This document shows positions 7,597 through 14,650 of a stretch of DNA of 28,881 nucleotides, piece after piece. Under the pieces are notes generated by a model. It was not told where the DNA came from, searched no databases, and saw only the letters and a list, made by a program, of their open reading frames with translations. The stretch's first letter is position 1. Every line of letters starts with the position of its first letter. A program made the translations under genes and the position numbers. Source of the stretch: Lachnoclostridium sp. UBA2905 (lineage in GTDB: Bacteria > Bacillota > Clostridia > Lachnospirales > Lachnospiraceae); the NCBI GenBank assembly GCA_002349525.1, contig DEDL01000031.1:9384-38264 (forward strand), read 5' to 3'.

Positions 7597-7800
7597 TCAG
7601 TTAGCAGCCTTTGATGAGATAACAGTCTGAATTCTTGCAATCTGCTTTCTTACCTCATTGATTCTGCTGGTATTATCCAACTGATTTGTTGCGTTCTGGA
7701 ATCTTAAATTAAATAACTCTTTTTTAGCAGCTACTAAATCCTCATTCAGTTCCTGAACTGACTTTGCTCTTAATTCGCTCAAATACTCTTTAGTCTTCAC
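7597..7800 (-). CDS. rpmC: 50S ribosomal protein L29 (GTG start, overlaps rplP)
   Basis: A 67-residue L29 (two-helix coiled coil: KTKEYLSELRAKSVQELNEDL, then FNLRFQNATNQLDN and RINEVRKQIARIQTVI). The family N-terminus MKTKEYL is obtained only from the GTG at 7798-7800, which has AGGAGG 8 nt upstream. A GTG three codons earlier is part of that Shine-Dalgarno sequence. With this start the gene overlaps the end of rplP by 11 bases, suggesting coupled translation. Confidence 0.93.
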   Translation of the reverse strand: MKTKEYLSELRAKSVQELNEDLVAAKKELFNLRFQNATNQLDNTSRINEVRKQIARIQTVISSKAAN

Positions 7801-8227
7801 AGCCCGCACCTCCTTCTAAGTCTGCACGGGAAACGATTTTACACTTAACTGGCAACTTGTGTGTTGCAAGTCTTAACGCTTCCTTTGCTGTTTCCTCAGC
7901 TACACCGGATATTTCAAATAATACACGTCCTGGCTTAACTACTGCTACCCAGTACTCTAATGTTCCTTTTCCAGAACCCATACGAGTTTCAGCTGGTTTA
8001 GCTGTAACTGGTTTATCAGGGAATATCTTAATCCAAACCTTACCACCACGCTTGATATAACGTGTCATAGCAATACGTGCTGCCTCGATCTGGTTTGACT
8101 TAATCCATGCTGGCTCAAGAGCAACAATACCATATTCACCATAAGATATCTTGTTTCCTCTGGTTGCTTTACCAGTCATTCTGCCACGAAACTGTTTACG
8201 ACGCTTTACTCTCTTAGGCATTAACAT
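7790..8227 (-). CDS. rplP: 50S ribosomal protein L16
   Basis: A 145-residue L16 (MLMPKRVKRRKQFRGRMTGKA at the start, then GSGKGTLEYWVAVVKPGRVLFEISGV). It helps shape the A site and tRNA accommodation. The first ATG (8225-8227) overlaps the rpsC stop as TAATG and has GGGAG 9 nt upstream, so it is preferred over the ATG two codons downstream. The 3' end overlaps rpmC by 11 bases. The run rpsC-rplP-rpmC is therefore joined by two overlaps. Confidence 0.96.
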   Translation of the reverse strand: MLMPKRVKRRKQFRGRMTGKATRGNKISYGEYGIVALEPAWIKSNQIEAARIAMTRYIKRGGKVWIKIFPDKPVTAKPAETRMGSGKGTLEYWVAVVKPGRVLFEISGVAEETAKEALRLATHKLPVKCKIVSRADLEGGAGCED

Positions 8228-8889
8228 TATTTATCGCTCCCTTCCTTTTTGTTGTTGCTTTTGGTTGGAAGTACTTCACCATGGTAAATCCAAACCTTGA
8301 TACCCATTTTACCATAGGTTGTATCTGCTTCTGCAAATCCGTAATCAATGTTTGCACGAAGTGTCTGAAGAGGAATTGTTCCCTCACTGTAATACTCTGT
8401 ACGAGCCATATCAGCACCGCCAAGACGTCCTGAAACAGCTGTCTTAATTCCCTTAGCGCCTGACTTCATAGTTCTTCCCATTGCCATCTTCATAGCTCTA
8501 CGGAAAGATACACGCTTCTCAAGCTGAAGTGCGATATTCTCTGCTACTAACTGAGCATCGTTATCTGGTCTCTTAACCTCTTTGATGTCTACTAAAACTT
8601 TCTTAGTTGTAAGTTTTGCAACTTCCTTCTTAAGCTTCTCGATTTCAGATCCACCTTTTCCGATTACCACACCAGGCTTAGCTGTGTGAATGATAATCTT
8701 ACAACGGTCTGATGATCTTTCGATCTCGATTTTAGCAACACCTGAGTTGTATAATTTTTTCTTTAAAAACTCTCTGATTTTATAATCTTCAACAAGATTG
8801 TCTGCAAAATCTTCCTCTGCATACCATCTTGAGTCCCAGTCTTTAATGACACCGACTCTCAAGCCATGAGGATTAACTTTCTGTCCCAT
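8227..8889 (-). CDS. rpsC: 30S ribosomal protein S3
   Basis: A 220-residue S3. It has the N-terminal MGQKVNPHGLRVGVIKDWDSRWYA, a KH type II domain with the loop VIGKGGSEIEKLKKEV (about residues 75-90) and the C-terminal domain with SGRLGGADMARTEYYSEGTIPLQTLRA. S3 lies at the mRNA entry tunnel. The basic tail (KSNNKKEGSDK) is short. The start is ATG, 11 nt after rplV; the stop shares one base with the rplP start. Confidence 0.97.
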   Translation of the reverse strand: MGQKVNPHGLRVGVIKDWDSRWYAEEDFADNLVEDYKIREFLKKKLYNSGVAKIEIERSSDRCKIIIHTAKPGVVIGKGGSEIEKLKKEVAKLTTKKVLVDIKEVKRPDNDAQLVAENIALQLEKRVSFRRAMKMAMGRTMKSGAKGIKTAVSGRLGGADMARTEYYSEGTIPLQTLRANIDYGFAEADTTYGKMGIKVWIYHGEVLPTKSNNKKEGSDK

Positions 8890-8900
8890 GATTGACCTCC

Positions 8901-9290
8901 TTATCTTTCATTAAGCACGATTGTGATGTGGCTCATTCTCTTCTCGATACGATAAGCTGTTCCACGTGCTCTTGGTCTGATTCTCTTCATTGTAGGACCT
9001 TTATTAGCAAAACACTCTTCAATATAAAGGTTCTCTGGATTCATACCATTATTGTTTTCAGCATTAGCGATCGCTGACTTTAAAAGCTTCTCTATAACAC
9101 TTGAAGCATATCTTGGATTGTATGCAAGTATACCAAGTGCTGTTTCTACATCCTTGCCTCTGATAGCATCTAAGACGAAACATGCCTTCTGCACTGAGAT
9201 TCTTGCATATGATAATTTAGCAGATGGTCTTGTATCTTTTGTTTCATCATTTCTGTTTCTCTTTATTTGAGATCTATGTCCCTTTGCCAT
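8901..9290 (-). CDS. rplV: 50S ribosomal protein L22
   Basis: A 129-residue L22. The long beta-hairpin that lines the peptide exit tunnel corresponds to NLYIEECFANKGPTMKRIRPRARGTAYRI near residues 87-115. The N-terminal 20 residues (MAKGHRSQIKRNRNDETKDTRP) form a basic extension longer than in E. coli (110 residues) and typical of clostridial L22. The start is ATG, 31 nt after rpsS. Confidence 0.96.
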   Translation of the reverse strand: MAKGHRSQIKRNRNDETKDTRPSAKLSYARISVQKACFVLDAIRGKDVETALGILAYNPRYASSVIEKLLKSAIANAENNNGMNPENLYIEECFANKGPTMKRIRPRARGTAYRIEKRMSHITIVLNER

Positions 9291-9321
9291 GGATGTAACC
9301 TCCTTTCAATCTCTAATAGAT

Positions 9322-9600
9322 TTATCGTTTACCCTTCTTCTCGTCTTTTCCATGTCCTCTATAGGTTCTTGTCATAACGAATTCGCCGAGTTTATGTCCT
9401 ACCATGTCCTCTGTAATAAATACTGGTACATGCTTTCTACCATCATGAACTGCGATTGTATGTCCAACCATCTGTGGGAAGATTGTGGAACGACGTGACC
9501 ATGTTTTAATAACCTGTTTGTCACCTGCAGCATTCATTGCGTCTACTTTCTTAAGCAGATGCGCGTCTGCGAATGGTCCCTTCTTTAATGAACGTGCCAT
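9322..9600 (-). CDS. rpsS: 30S ribosomal protein S19
   Basis: A 92-residue S19 of standard length with MARSLKKGPFADAHLLKKVDAM at the start and TWSRRSTIFPQMVGHTIAVHDGRKHVPV in the core. It forms the head of the 30S subunit with S13. The start is ATG, 14 nt after rplB. Confidence 0.98.
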   Translation of the reverse strand: MARSLKKGPFADAHLLKKVDAMNAAGDKQVIKTWSRRSTIFPQMVGHTIAVHDGRKHVPVFITEDMVGHKLGEFVMTRTYRGHGKDEKKGKR

Positions 9601-9614
9601 TGTGTACCCTCCTT

Positions 9615-10460
9615 CTACTTAGATAACGCTTTACCGTCTCTTCTTCTGACGATATACTTGTTAGACTGTTTGTTCTTCTTTCTTGTCTTAAGACCAAGAG
9701 CTGGTTTACCCCAAGGAGTAACAGGGCCTGGACGACCAATTCCTGCTTTACCTTCTCCACCACCGTGTGGATGGTCATTAGGGTTCATAACAGAACCACG
9801 AACTGTTGGGCGGATACCCATGTTTCTCTTACGTCCTGCTTTACCAATGTTAACAAGCTCATGATCTGCGTTTCCAACCTGACCGATTGTAGCACGGCAG
9901 ATGATTGGAACCATTCTCATTTCTCCTGAAGGAAGTCTGAGTGTTGCATACTTTCCTTCTTTAGCCATTAACTGTGCACTGTTTCCAGCTGCACGAACAA
10001 GCTGTCCACCTTTTCCTGGGTACATCTCGATGTTGTGAATCTGTGTACCAACTGGGATGTTCTGAAGTGGAAGGCAGTTTCCTACACGGATTTCTGCTTC
10101 TGCACCGTTCATAAGAACGTCTCCAACCTTTAATCCAACAGGTGCAAGGATATATGCTTTCTCACCATCAGCATATGCGATAAGTGCAATATTTGCTGAA
10201 CGGTTTGGATCGTATTCTACTGACTTAACAGTTGCTGGAATACCATCTTTCTTTCTCTTAAAATCAATTATTCTATATTTTCTTCTAGAACCACCACCAC
10301 GGTGTCTAACAGTAATTTTACCCTGATTGTTACGTCCTGAATTCTTCTGTAATGACACAACAAGTGATTTCTCAGGAGTCTTTGTTGTTACTTCTGAATA
10401 ATCAGACATTGTCATATGTCTTCTAGAAGGTGTATATGGGTTAAACTTTTTAATTCCCAT
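9615..10460 (-). CDS. rplB: 50S ribosomal protein L2
   Basis: A 281-residue L2, required for subunit association and peptidyl transfer. The N-terminus is MGIKKFNPYTPSRRHMTM, the SH3-like core holds YADGEKAYILAPVGLKVGD, and the C-terminus has the conserved NPNDHPHGGGEGK segment with the histidine near the peptidyl transferase centre. It is slightly longer than the usual 273-277 residues. The start is ATG, 30 nt after rplW. Confidence 0.98.
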   Translation of the reverse strand: MGIKKFNPYTPSRRHMTMSDYSEVTTKTPEKSLVVSLQKNSGRNNQGKITVRHRGGGSRRKYRIIDFKRKKDGIPATVKSVEYDPNRSANIALIAYADGEKAYILAPVGLKVGDVLMNGAEAEIRVGNCLPLQNIPVGTQIHNIEMYPGKGGQLVRAAGNSAQLMAKEGKYATLRLPSGEMRMVPIICRATIGQVGNADHELVNIGKAGRKRNMGIRPTVRGSVMNPNDHPHGGGEGKAGIGRPGPVTPWGKPALGLKTRKKNKQSNKYIVRRRDGKALSK

Positions 10461-10490
10461 TATTCTTTGCTCCTTTCTGCGGGTTATATA

Positions 10491-10796
10491 TTATAATCCC
10501 TCAAAAATCTCTATATCTGCGCTGTCTGCAGTTAATGTTACAATAGCTTTCTTTGACTTAGCAGTCTTTCCTACAGTATTTCCACGTCTGCGTGTCTTTC
10601 CGTCAAGGTTCATTGTGTTAACCTTTTCTACTTTAGTACCAGCAAACATTTTTTCCACCGCTTCTTTAATCTGAGTCTTTGTAGCCTCTGTATGAACTGA
10701 GAATGTGTATTTCTTCTGATCCATAGCTGCCATTGACTTCTCTGTGATGATTGGAGCGAGGATTACGTCATAATATTTTAAATTTAAATTTGACAT
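10491..10796 (-). CDS. rplW: 50S ribosomal protein L23
   Basis: A 101-residue L23 (YYDVILAPIITEKSMAAMDQKKYTFSV, VEKVNTMNLDGKTRRRGNTVGKTAKSKKAIVTL). It sits at the exit tunnel and docks trigger factor and SRP. Its ATG overlaps the rplD stop by one base (TAATG), so translation is probably coupled. It forms the third gene of the rplC-D-W block. Confidence 0.97.
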   Translation of the reverse strand: MSNLNLKYYDVILAPIITEKSMAAMDQKKYTFSVHTEATKTQIKEAVEKMFAGTKVEKVNTMNLDGKTRRRGNTVGKTAKSKKAIVTLTADSADIEIFEGL

Positions 10797-11440
10797 TATG
10801 CATACACCTCCTCGATATTTTCAACAGCTTTCTTAGCGATTACTACTGTGTCATACTTAAGAACATCGTATACACTGATTGTTGCTGAAACAGTTGCCTC
10901 ATCAACCTTAACGAATGCTGTCTTAACTCCCTCGAGGTTTGCAGCTGACTTGATAACCTTCTCATCAGCATCAGCAAGAACGATAAGAGCCTTCTTTGCA
11001 TCAAGTGCATTAAGCATTGATGCGATTTTCTTTGTTTTGAACTCATCAACGTTGATTTCATCAACTACGATGAACTTGTCTTCACTAACTTTTGAGCTAA
11101 GCACTGATCTCATTGCAGCTGCTTTCTCTTTCTTATTCATCTTGAATGAATAATCTCTTGGTACTGGAGCGAATACAACTCCACCACCTGTCCACTGTGG
11201 AGATCTTGTTGAACCCTGTCTTGCATGACCTGTTCCCTTCTGTCTCCAAGGTTTTCTTCCGCCACCGCTAACCTCTGAACGAGTCTTAGCCTTCTGTGTA
11301 CCCTGGCGTTTATTTGCAAGCTGTAAAGTTACAGCCATATGAACTAAATGTTCGTTCTGTGGAGCAGCAAATATTGCATCATTAAGTTCCATTGATCCAA
11401 CTTCTTTGCCTTCCATATTTTTAACAGATACTTTTGCCAT
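10796..11440 (-). CDS. rplD: 50S ribosomal protein L4
   Basis: A 214-residue L4. It has the extended tunnel-reaching loop with RSEVSGGGRKPWRQKGTGHARQGSTRSPQWTGGGVVF (about residues 54-90) and the globular domain ending VYDVLKYDTVVIAKKAVENIEEVYA. In E. coli, L4 represses the S10 operon by binding the leader; in Firmicutes this has not been settled, which matters for the structured leader found here. The start is ATG, 25 nt after rplC. Confidence 0.97.
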   Translation of the reverse strand: MAKVSVKNMEGKEVGSMELNDAIFAAPQNEHLVHMAVTLQLANKRQGTQKAKTRSEVSGGGRKPWRQKGTGHARQGSTRSPQWTGGGVVFAPVPRDYSFKMNKKEKAAAMRSVLSSKVSEDKFIVVDEINVDEFKTKKIASMLNALDAKKALIVLADADEKVIKSAANLEGVKTAFVKVDEATVSATISVYDVLKYDTVVIAKKAVENIEEVYA

Positions 11441-11465
11441 CTGTGTGTTCCTCCTTCCTGAAAGT

Positions 11466-12098
11466 TTAGTTAGCCTTTACAGATTCTTTCAATACTACTG
11501 TTGACTTTCTTGGTCCTGGGATTGCACCCTTAACAAGGATAAGATTGTCTTCAGCGTCAATTCTTACTATCTCTAAGTTCTGAACTGTTACTTTAACAGC
11601 ACCCATCTGTCCAGGCATCTTCTTTCCTTTGAATACCTTACTAGGATCTGAACAAGCACCATTTGAACCAGCATGTCTATGGTATTTAGAACCATGAGCC
11701 ATAGGTCCTCTTGACTGTCCGTGTCTCTTGATGGCACCCTGGAAACCTTTACCCTTTGACTTACCAGTAACATCAATCTTGTCACCAGCTTCAAAGATGT
11801 CAGCCTTGATTTCCTGACCAAGCTTGTACTCACTTGCGTTTTCAAACTTGAATTCCTTCATAAATCTTAAAGTCTGTACTCCAGCCTTGTCTAAGTGTCC
11901 CTTAACAGGCTTTGTAACTAACTTTTCTCTGACGTCATCGAAACCAACCTGAACTGCTTCGTAGCCGTCATTCTCGATGGTTTTAACCTGTGTTACATAA
12001 CAAGGACCAGCCTGTAATACTGTAACAGGAATTAATGAACCATCTTCGCTAAAAATCTGTGTCATACCGATTTTCTTAGCAATAATTCCTTTCTTCAT
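11466..12098 (-). CDS. rplC: 50S ribosomal protein L3
   Basis: A 210-residue L3 (MKKGIIAKKIGMTQIFSEDG at the start, DVTGKSKGKGFQGAIKRHGQSRGPMAHGSKYHR in the core, GPRKSTVVLKES at the end). It starts 50S assembly near the peptidyl transferase centre. It begins with ATG after an AGGAGGTGCGAAAGC site and lies 193 nt after rpsJ, much farther than the other gaps in the S10 part. That spacer can fold and holds a possible internal promoter. Confidence 0.97.
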   Translation of the reverse strand: MKKGIIAKKIGMTQIFSEDGSLIPVTVLQAGPCYVTQVKTIENDGYEAVQVGFDDVREKLVTKPVKGHLDKAGVQTLRFMKEFKFENASEYKLGQEIKADIFEAGDKIDVTGKSKGKGFQGAIKRHGQSRGPMAHGSKYHRHAGSNGACSDPSKVFKGKKMPGQMGAVKVTVQNLEIVRIDAEDNLILVKGAIPGPRKSTVVLKESVKAN

Positions 12099-12123
12099 GC
12101 TTTCGCACCTCCTGATAATCTAC

Positions 12124-12217
12124 AGCGGATCACATAGTGAACATTCAGCCTCAGCGATTCTATTCACTAAACATGCAATCATACTAGATTGACAAATCTC
12201 TTCCGCTTTTTGTTTTA
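12124..12217 (-). promoter_or_regulatory. structured spacer between rpsJ and rplC
   Basis: The 193-nt spacer has nested inverted repeats on the minus strand. AGCGGA (12212-12217) can pair with TCCGCT (12124-12129). Inside this, TAGTGAA (12163-12169) pairs with TTCACTA (12135-12141), and AGATT/AATCT form a small hairpin at 12186-12199. There is no T-run after the structure, so it is not a plain terminator. It could be an rRNA-mimic binding site, an RNase processing site or an attenuator. The fold is read by eye and not energy-tested. Confidence 0.45.
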
Positions 12218-12236
12218 TAACTTATCGCCAGAGTTC

Positions 12237-12265
12237 ATCATAAATATCTTTATATCAACTATGAA
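12237..12265 (-). promoter_or_regulatory. possible internal promoter before rplC
   Basis: On the minus strand TTCATA (12260-12265) lies 17 bp before TATGAT (12237-12242). Both boxes are imperfect and the region is AT-rich. If used, it would make a transcript starting with the structured spacer and serving rplC onward, apart from the rpsJ promoter. Confidence 0.3.
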
Positions 12266-12291
12266 CGAAGTTACCATAAATTAGAGTGACA

Positions 12292-12606
12292 TTATTTCAT
12301 TTTAATGTCGATTTTAACACCAGCTGGCATCTCAAGCTTAGCAAGTGCATCAACAACCTTCTGACTTGGTGCAATTACATCGATAAGTCTCTTGTGTGTT
12401 CTCTGCTCGAACTGTTCTCTTGAATCTTTGTACTTATGAACAGCTCTGAGGATTGTAACAACTTCCTTCTTAGTTGGAAGAGGTACAGGTCCACTCACCT
12501 TTGCTCCGCTCTTTTTAACTGTGTCAACAATTTTTCCGGCTGAATAATCAATTAACTGATGATCATAAGCCTTGAGTGTAATTCTCATTACTTTCTGGTT
12601 TGCCAT
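12292..12606 (-). CDS. rpsJ: 30S ribosomal protein S10
   Basis: A 104-residue S10 (NQKVMRITLKAYDHQLIDYSA, SGPVPLPTKKEVVTILRAVHKYKDSREQFEQRTHKRLIDV). S10 is part of the 30S head and also the NusE antitermination factor. The start ATG (12604-12606) gives the family N-terminus and has AAAGGAGG 12-13 nt upstream; a longer open frame upstream codes for the Shine-Dalgarno region and is not supported. It is the first gene of the cluster, behind a long leader and its own promoter. Confidence 0.97.
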   Translation of the reverse strand: MANQKVMRITLKAYDHQLIDYSAGKIVDTVKKSGAKVSGPVPLPTKKEVVTILRAVHKYKDSREQFEQRTHKRLIDVIAPSQKVVDALAKLEMPAGVKIDIKMK

Positions 12607-12891
12607 AATAAAATAGCCGCCTCCTTTTCGCACTTTAGTTTCAGTACGACAAGTGGTGACTGTACACTTATCCGTGTGTGTCGCGCTATTTTCTTAAAAA
12701 CAACGAGTTTTTATCAGCTCGATCAACACGTTTATCTGTTCTTTGACAGAATATATAATTAGTACAGTGACTTGTCGCCAATTATTGGAGCGCTTTGCGC
12801 TCGTCCTGACATTCGCTCCACGAAAAACCCATCATGATATCTTATCAATCACGTGGCAACCTCCGCTTCTTCGCTATCATGTCACACAACA
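12607..12891 (-). promoter_or_regulatory. structured 5' leader of the S10 operon
   Basis: About 285 nt separate the predicted transcription start from rpsJ. On the minus strand CGACAAGT-c-ACTGTAC (12762-12777) pairs over a distance with GTACAGT-cacc-ACTTGTCG (12647-12665), giving 15 perfect pairs broken only by an internal loop. The enclosed 96 nt contain a CTGT/ACAG hairpin and a CGAG/CTCG stem followed by TTGTTTTT, which could be a weak terminator. Upstream, GAGCGC-AAA-GCGCTC (12788-12802) forms a GC-rich hairpin. No protein-coding frame is supported. A role in control by a ribosomal protein or in antitermination is inferred. Confidence 0.6.
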
Positions 12892-12897
12892 TTTCGA

Positions 12898-12926
12898 ATT
12901 ATACACCACTTGCAAATAAAATGCAA
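12898..12926 (-). promoter_or_regulatory. sigma-A-type promoter of the S10-spc cluster
   Basis: On the minus strand TTGCAT (12921-12926) is 17 bp before a perfect TATAAT (12898-12903). The -35 box and the spacer are part of an inverted repeat, CTTGCA-N7-TGCAAG (12909-12927), which could be an operator or chance. Transcription should start near 12891. Confidence 0.75.
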
Positions 12927-13002
12927 GCACTTTCTTCCAAAAAAATTAGTAAATAATTTGTGAATAAATTCATCACACATTATTACCTGTCATCATCTAT
13001 TT

Positions 13003-13051
13003 GGTTACCATTATATGAACACAATTACAATATTATATGGTTACCATTATA
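13003..13051. repeat. two 13-bp direct repeats with a TGGTTACCA core
   Basis: GGTTACCATTATA occurs at 13003-13015 and again at 13039-13051, 36 bp apart (start to start). Each copy is preceded by T, giving the near-palindrome TGGTNACCA. They lie 75-125 bp upstream of the S10 promoter -35 box and downstream of the alcohol dehydrogenase terminator. The rest of 12930-13085 is AT-rich with no gene seen. They may be binding sites for an unknown regulator. Confidence 0.45.
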
Positions 13052-13086
13052 ATAGGAAGAAACTCATATCATTCTACAAAATATAA

Positions 13087-13115
13087 TTGTCCCGGCATGT
13101 ATTATACCGGGACAA
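13087..13115 (-). terminator. intrinsic terminator of the alcohol dehydrogenase gene
   Basis: On the minus strand TTGTCCCGG (13107-13115) pairs with CCGGGACAA (13087-13095) around an 11-nt loop, followed by TTATATTTTG. The 9-bp GC-rich stem starts 43 nt after the dehydrogenase stop. The T-rich tail is interrupted, but stem and position fit a terminator that separates this gene from the S10 promoter. Confidence 0.75.
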
Positions 13116-13158
13116 AATTACATATATTGTTACCTTATATTAGATTGCTTAGAACTAA

Positions 13159-14376
13159 TTAGAAGTCAACCTCTGTATCATAGTAGCAGCACTTAAGGAG
13201 TTTTTCCATCTCTTCCTGGCTTGGCTGACGTGGATTAGAACCTGTGCACGCATCAAGTATTGCATTAGCTGCAATTTCCGGAAGTCTCTCAAGGAATACA
13301 TCCTCAGGTACAAATCCTTCTTCTGTTGGATAGCTGTCCTTTCCATAATTCTTAATACAATGTGGAATGTTAAGAGCATCATTCATCTTTCTGAGATATT
13401 CAATAAGAAGACCTACCTTCTCGTCAAGTGTCTCTCCACCTAACTGCATAAAGTCTGCAATCTCTCCATAACGCTTCTTAGCTGTTTCATCTTTTGCATT
13501 GAATGCAATTACCTTTGGAAGATACATTGCATTAGCTGCTCCATGAATTATATGTGCACCATAGTCCGCAAATGCAGCTCCTGTTTTATGTGCCATTGAA
13601 TGTACAATTCCAAGAAGTGCATTAGAAAATGCCATTCCTGCAAGACACTGTGCGTTATGCATTGCATCACGCTTTGTCATATCTCCATTGTATGAATCAA
13701 CAAGATCATTCTGGATCATCTTAATTGCATGAAGTGCAAGTGGATCTGTGAAATCACAGTTTGCTGTTGATACATAAGCCTCAATCGCATGTGTCATTGC
13801 ATCCATTCCTGTATGTGCTACAAGCTTCTGTGGCATTGTCTCTGCAAGATCAGGATCAACAATAGCAACATCTGGTGTAATCTCAAAGTCTGCAATTGGA
13901 TACTTGATTCCCTTTTCATAATCTGTAATGATTGAGAATGCAGTAACCTCTGTTGCTGTTCCTGAAGTAGATGATATTGCACAGAAATGAGCCTTATTTC
14001 TAAGGGCAGGTATTCCAAATACCTTGCACATCTCTTCAAATGTAATATCTGGATATTCATACTTAATCCACATAGCCTTAGCTGCATCAATTGGTGAACC
14101 ACCACCCATTGCAATAATCCAGTCAGGCTCAAATTCTAACATCTTGTTAGCACCCTTCATAACTGTCTCAACTGATGGATCCGGCTCAATTCCTTCGATC
14201 AGTTCCACTTCCATGCCTGCTTCCTTAAGATAATCAACAGCACGGTCAAGGAATCCGAAACGCTTCATTGATCCTCCACCTACACATACAATTGCCTTCT
14301 TTCCTTTGAAAGACTTAAGTGCTTCCAAAGCTCCCTTTCCATGATACAAATCACGTGGTAATGTAAATCTTGCCAT
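13159..14376 (-). CDS. iron-containing (group III) alcohol dehydrogenase
   Basis: A 405-residue cytosolic NAD(P)H-dependent dehydrogenase of the Fe-ADH superfamily. An N-terminal Rossmann-like domain has the nucleotide motif GGGSPIDAAK (91-100). The C-terminal helical domain holds the metal ligands expected for the family: D192 and H196 (GMDAMTHAIEAY), H259 (IVHSMAH) and H278 (IIHGAANA). The family covers butanol, 1,3-propanediol and lactaldehyde dehydrogenases, and the substrate cannot be set from sequence. In a fermentative Clostridium a role in reducing aldehydes to alcohols for redox balance is likely. The start chosen (MARFTLPRDL) has GGGAGGT 9-10 nt upstream; the earlier in-frame ATG has no such site. 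It is monocistronic, with its own promoter and terminator. Confidence 0.93.
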   Translation of the reverse strand: MARFTLPRDLYHGKGALEALKSFKGKKAIVCVGGGSMKRFGFLDRAVDYLKEAGMEVELIEGIEPDPSVETVMKGANKMLEFEPDWIIAMGGGSPIDAAKAMWIKYEYPDITFEEMCKVFGIPALRNKAHFCAISSTSGTATEVTAFSIITDYEKGIKYPIADFEITPDVAIVDPDLAETMPQKLVAHTGMDAMTHAIEAYVSTANCDFTDPLALHAIKMIQNDLVDSYNGDMTKRDAMHNAQCLAGMAFSNALLGIVHSMAHKTGAAFADYGAHIIHGAANAMYLPKVIAFNAKDETAKKRYGEIADFMQLGGETLDEKVGLLIEYLRKMNDALNIPHCIKNYGKDSYPTEEGFVPEDVFLERLPEIAANAILDACTGSNPRQPSQEEMEKLLKCCYYDTEVDF

Positions 14377-14419
14377 AATAAACTTTACCTCCCTATAATA
14401 GTTCAATTCTCATGGCCAC

Positions 14420-14448
14420 ATTATAGCACCACTTATATTTCATATCAA
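14420..14448 (-). promoter_or_regulatory. promoter of the alcohol dehydrogenase gene
   Basis: On the minus strand TTGATA (14443-14448) is 17 bp before a perfect TATAAT (14420-14425). The resulting leader is about 37 nt up to the start codon at 14376. Confidence 0.65.
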
Positions 14449-14538
14449 CAGTAATCTTACACTTTTTTTATTTTATTTACAGTTAATTTTAATTAGTATA
14501 AATAAAACTGTATTTGTGTAGCGGTAACATTATTTTCA

Positions 14539-14547
14539 TGTTATAAT
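14539..14547 (+). promoter_or_regulatory. extended -10 promoter of the methyltransferase gene
   Basis: TGTTATAAT (14539-14547) is a perfect extended -10 element on the plus strand; no good -35 box is found at 17-18 bp. It would give a leader of about 97 nt containing several small hairpins. Confidence 0.5.
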
Positions 14548-14559
14548 CAGCCTATTCCG

Positions 14560-14601
14560 GTGCGTCTTGACGCACTTAGTGCCATGCACATCATTTGATG
14601 T
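14560..14601 (+). repeat. cluster of three adjacent small palindromes in a 5' leader
   Basis: Three inverted repeats follow each other: GTGCGTC-TT-GACGCAC (14560-14575), GTGC-CAT-GCAC (14579-14589) and ACATCA-TT-TGATGT (14588-14601). They lie in the predicted leader of the methyltransferase gene, about 50 nt ahead of its start. The compact palindromic pattern resembles small dispersed palindromic (REP/MITE-like) units; a regulatory RNA is the other option. Confidence 0.4.
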
Positions 14602-14650
14602 CACAAAATTGCAGCTTTTAACTTAAGATTATAAATGAGAGGTAAAATAT

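Noticed and set aside
12715..12830. A tRNA or rRNA fragment in the S10 leader
   Set aside because: The hairpins do not fit the cloverleaf; no TTCGA-type T loop or CCA end is present in the right order.
13003..13051. Short CRISPR-like array
   Set aside because: There are only two 13-bp repeats, no regular spacers and no cas genes.
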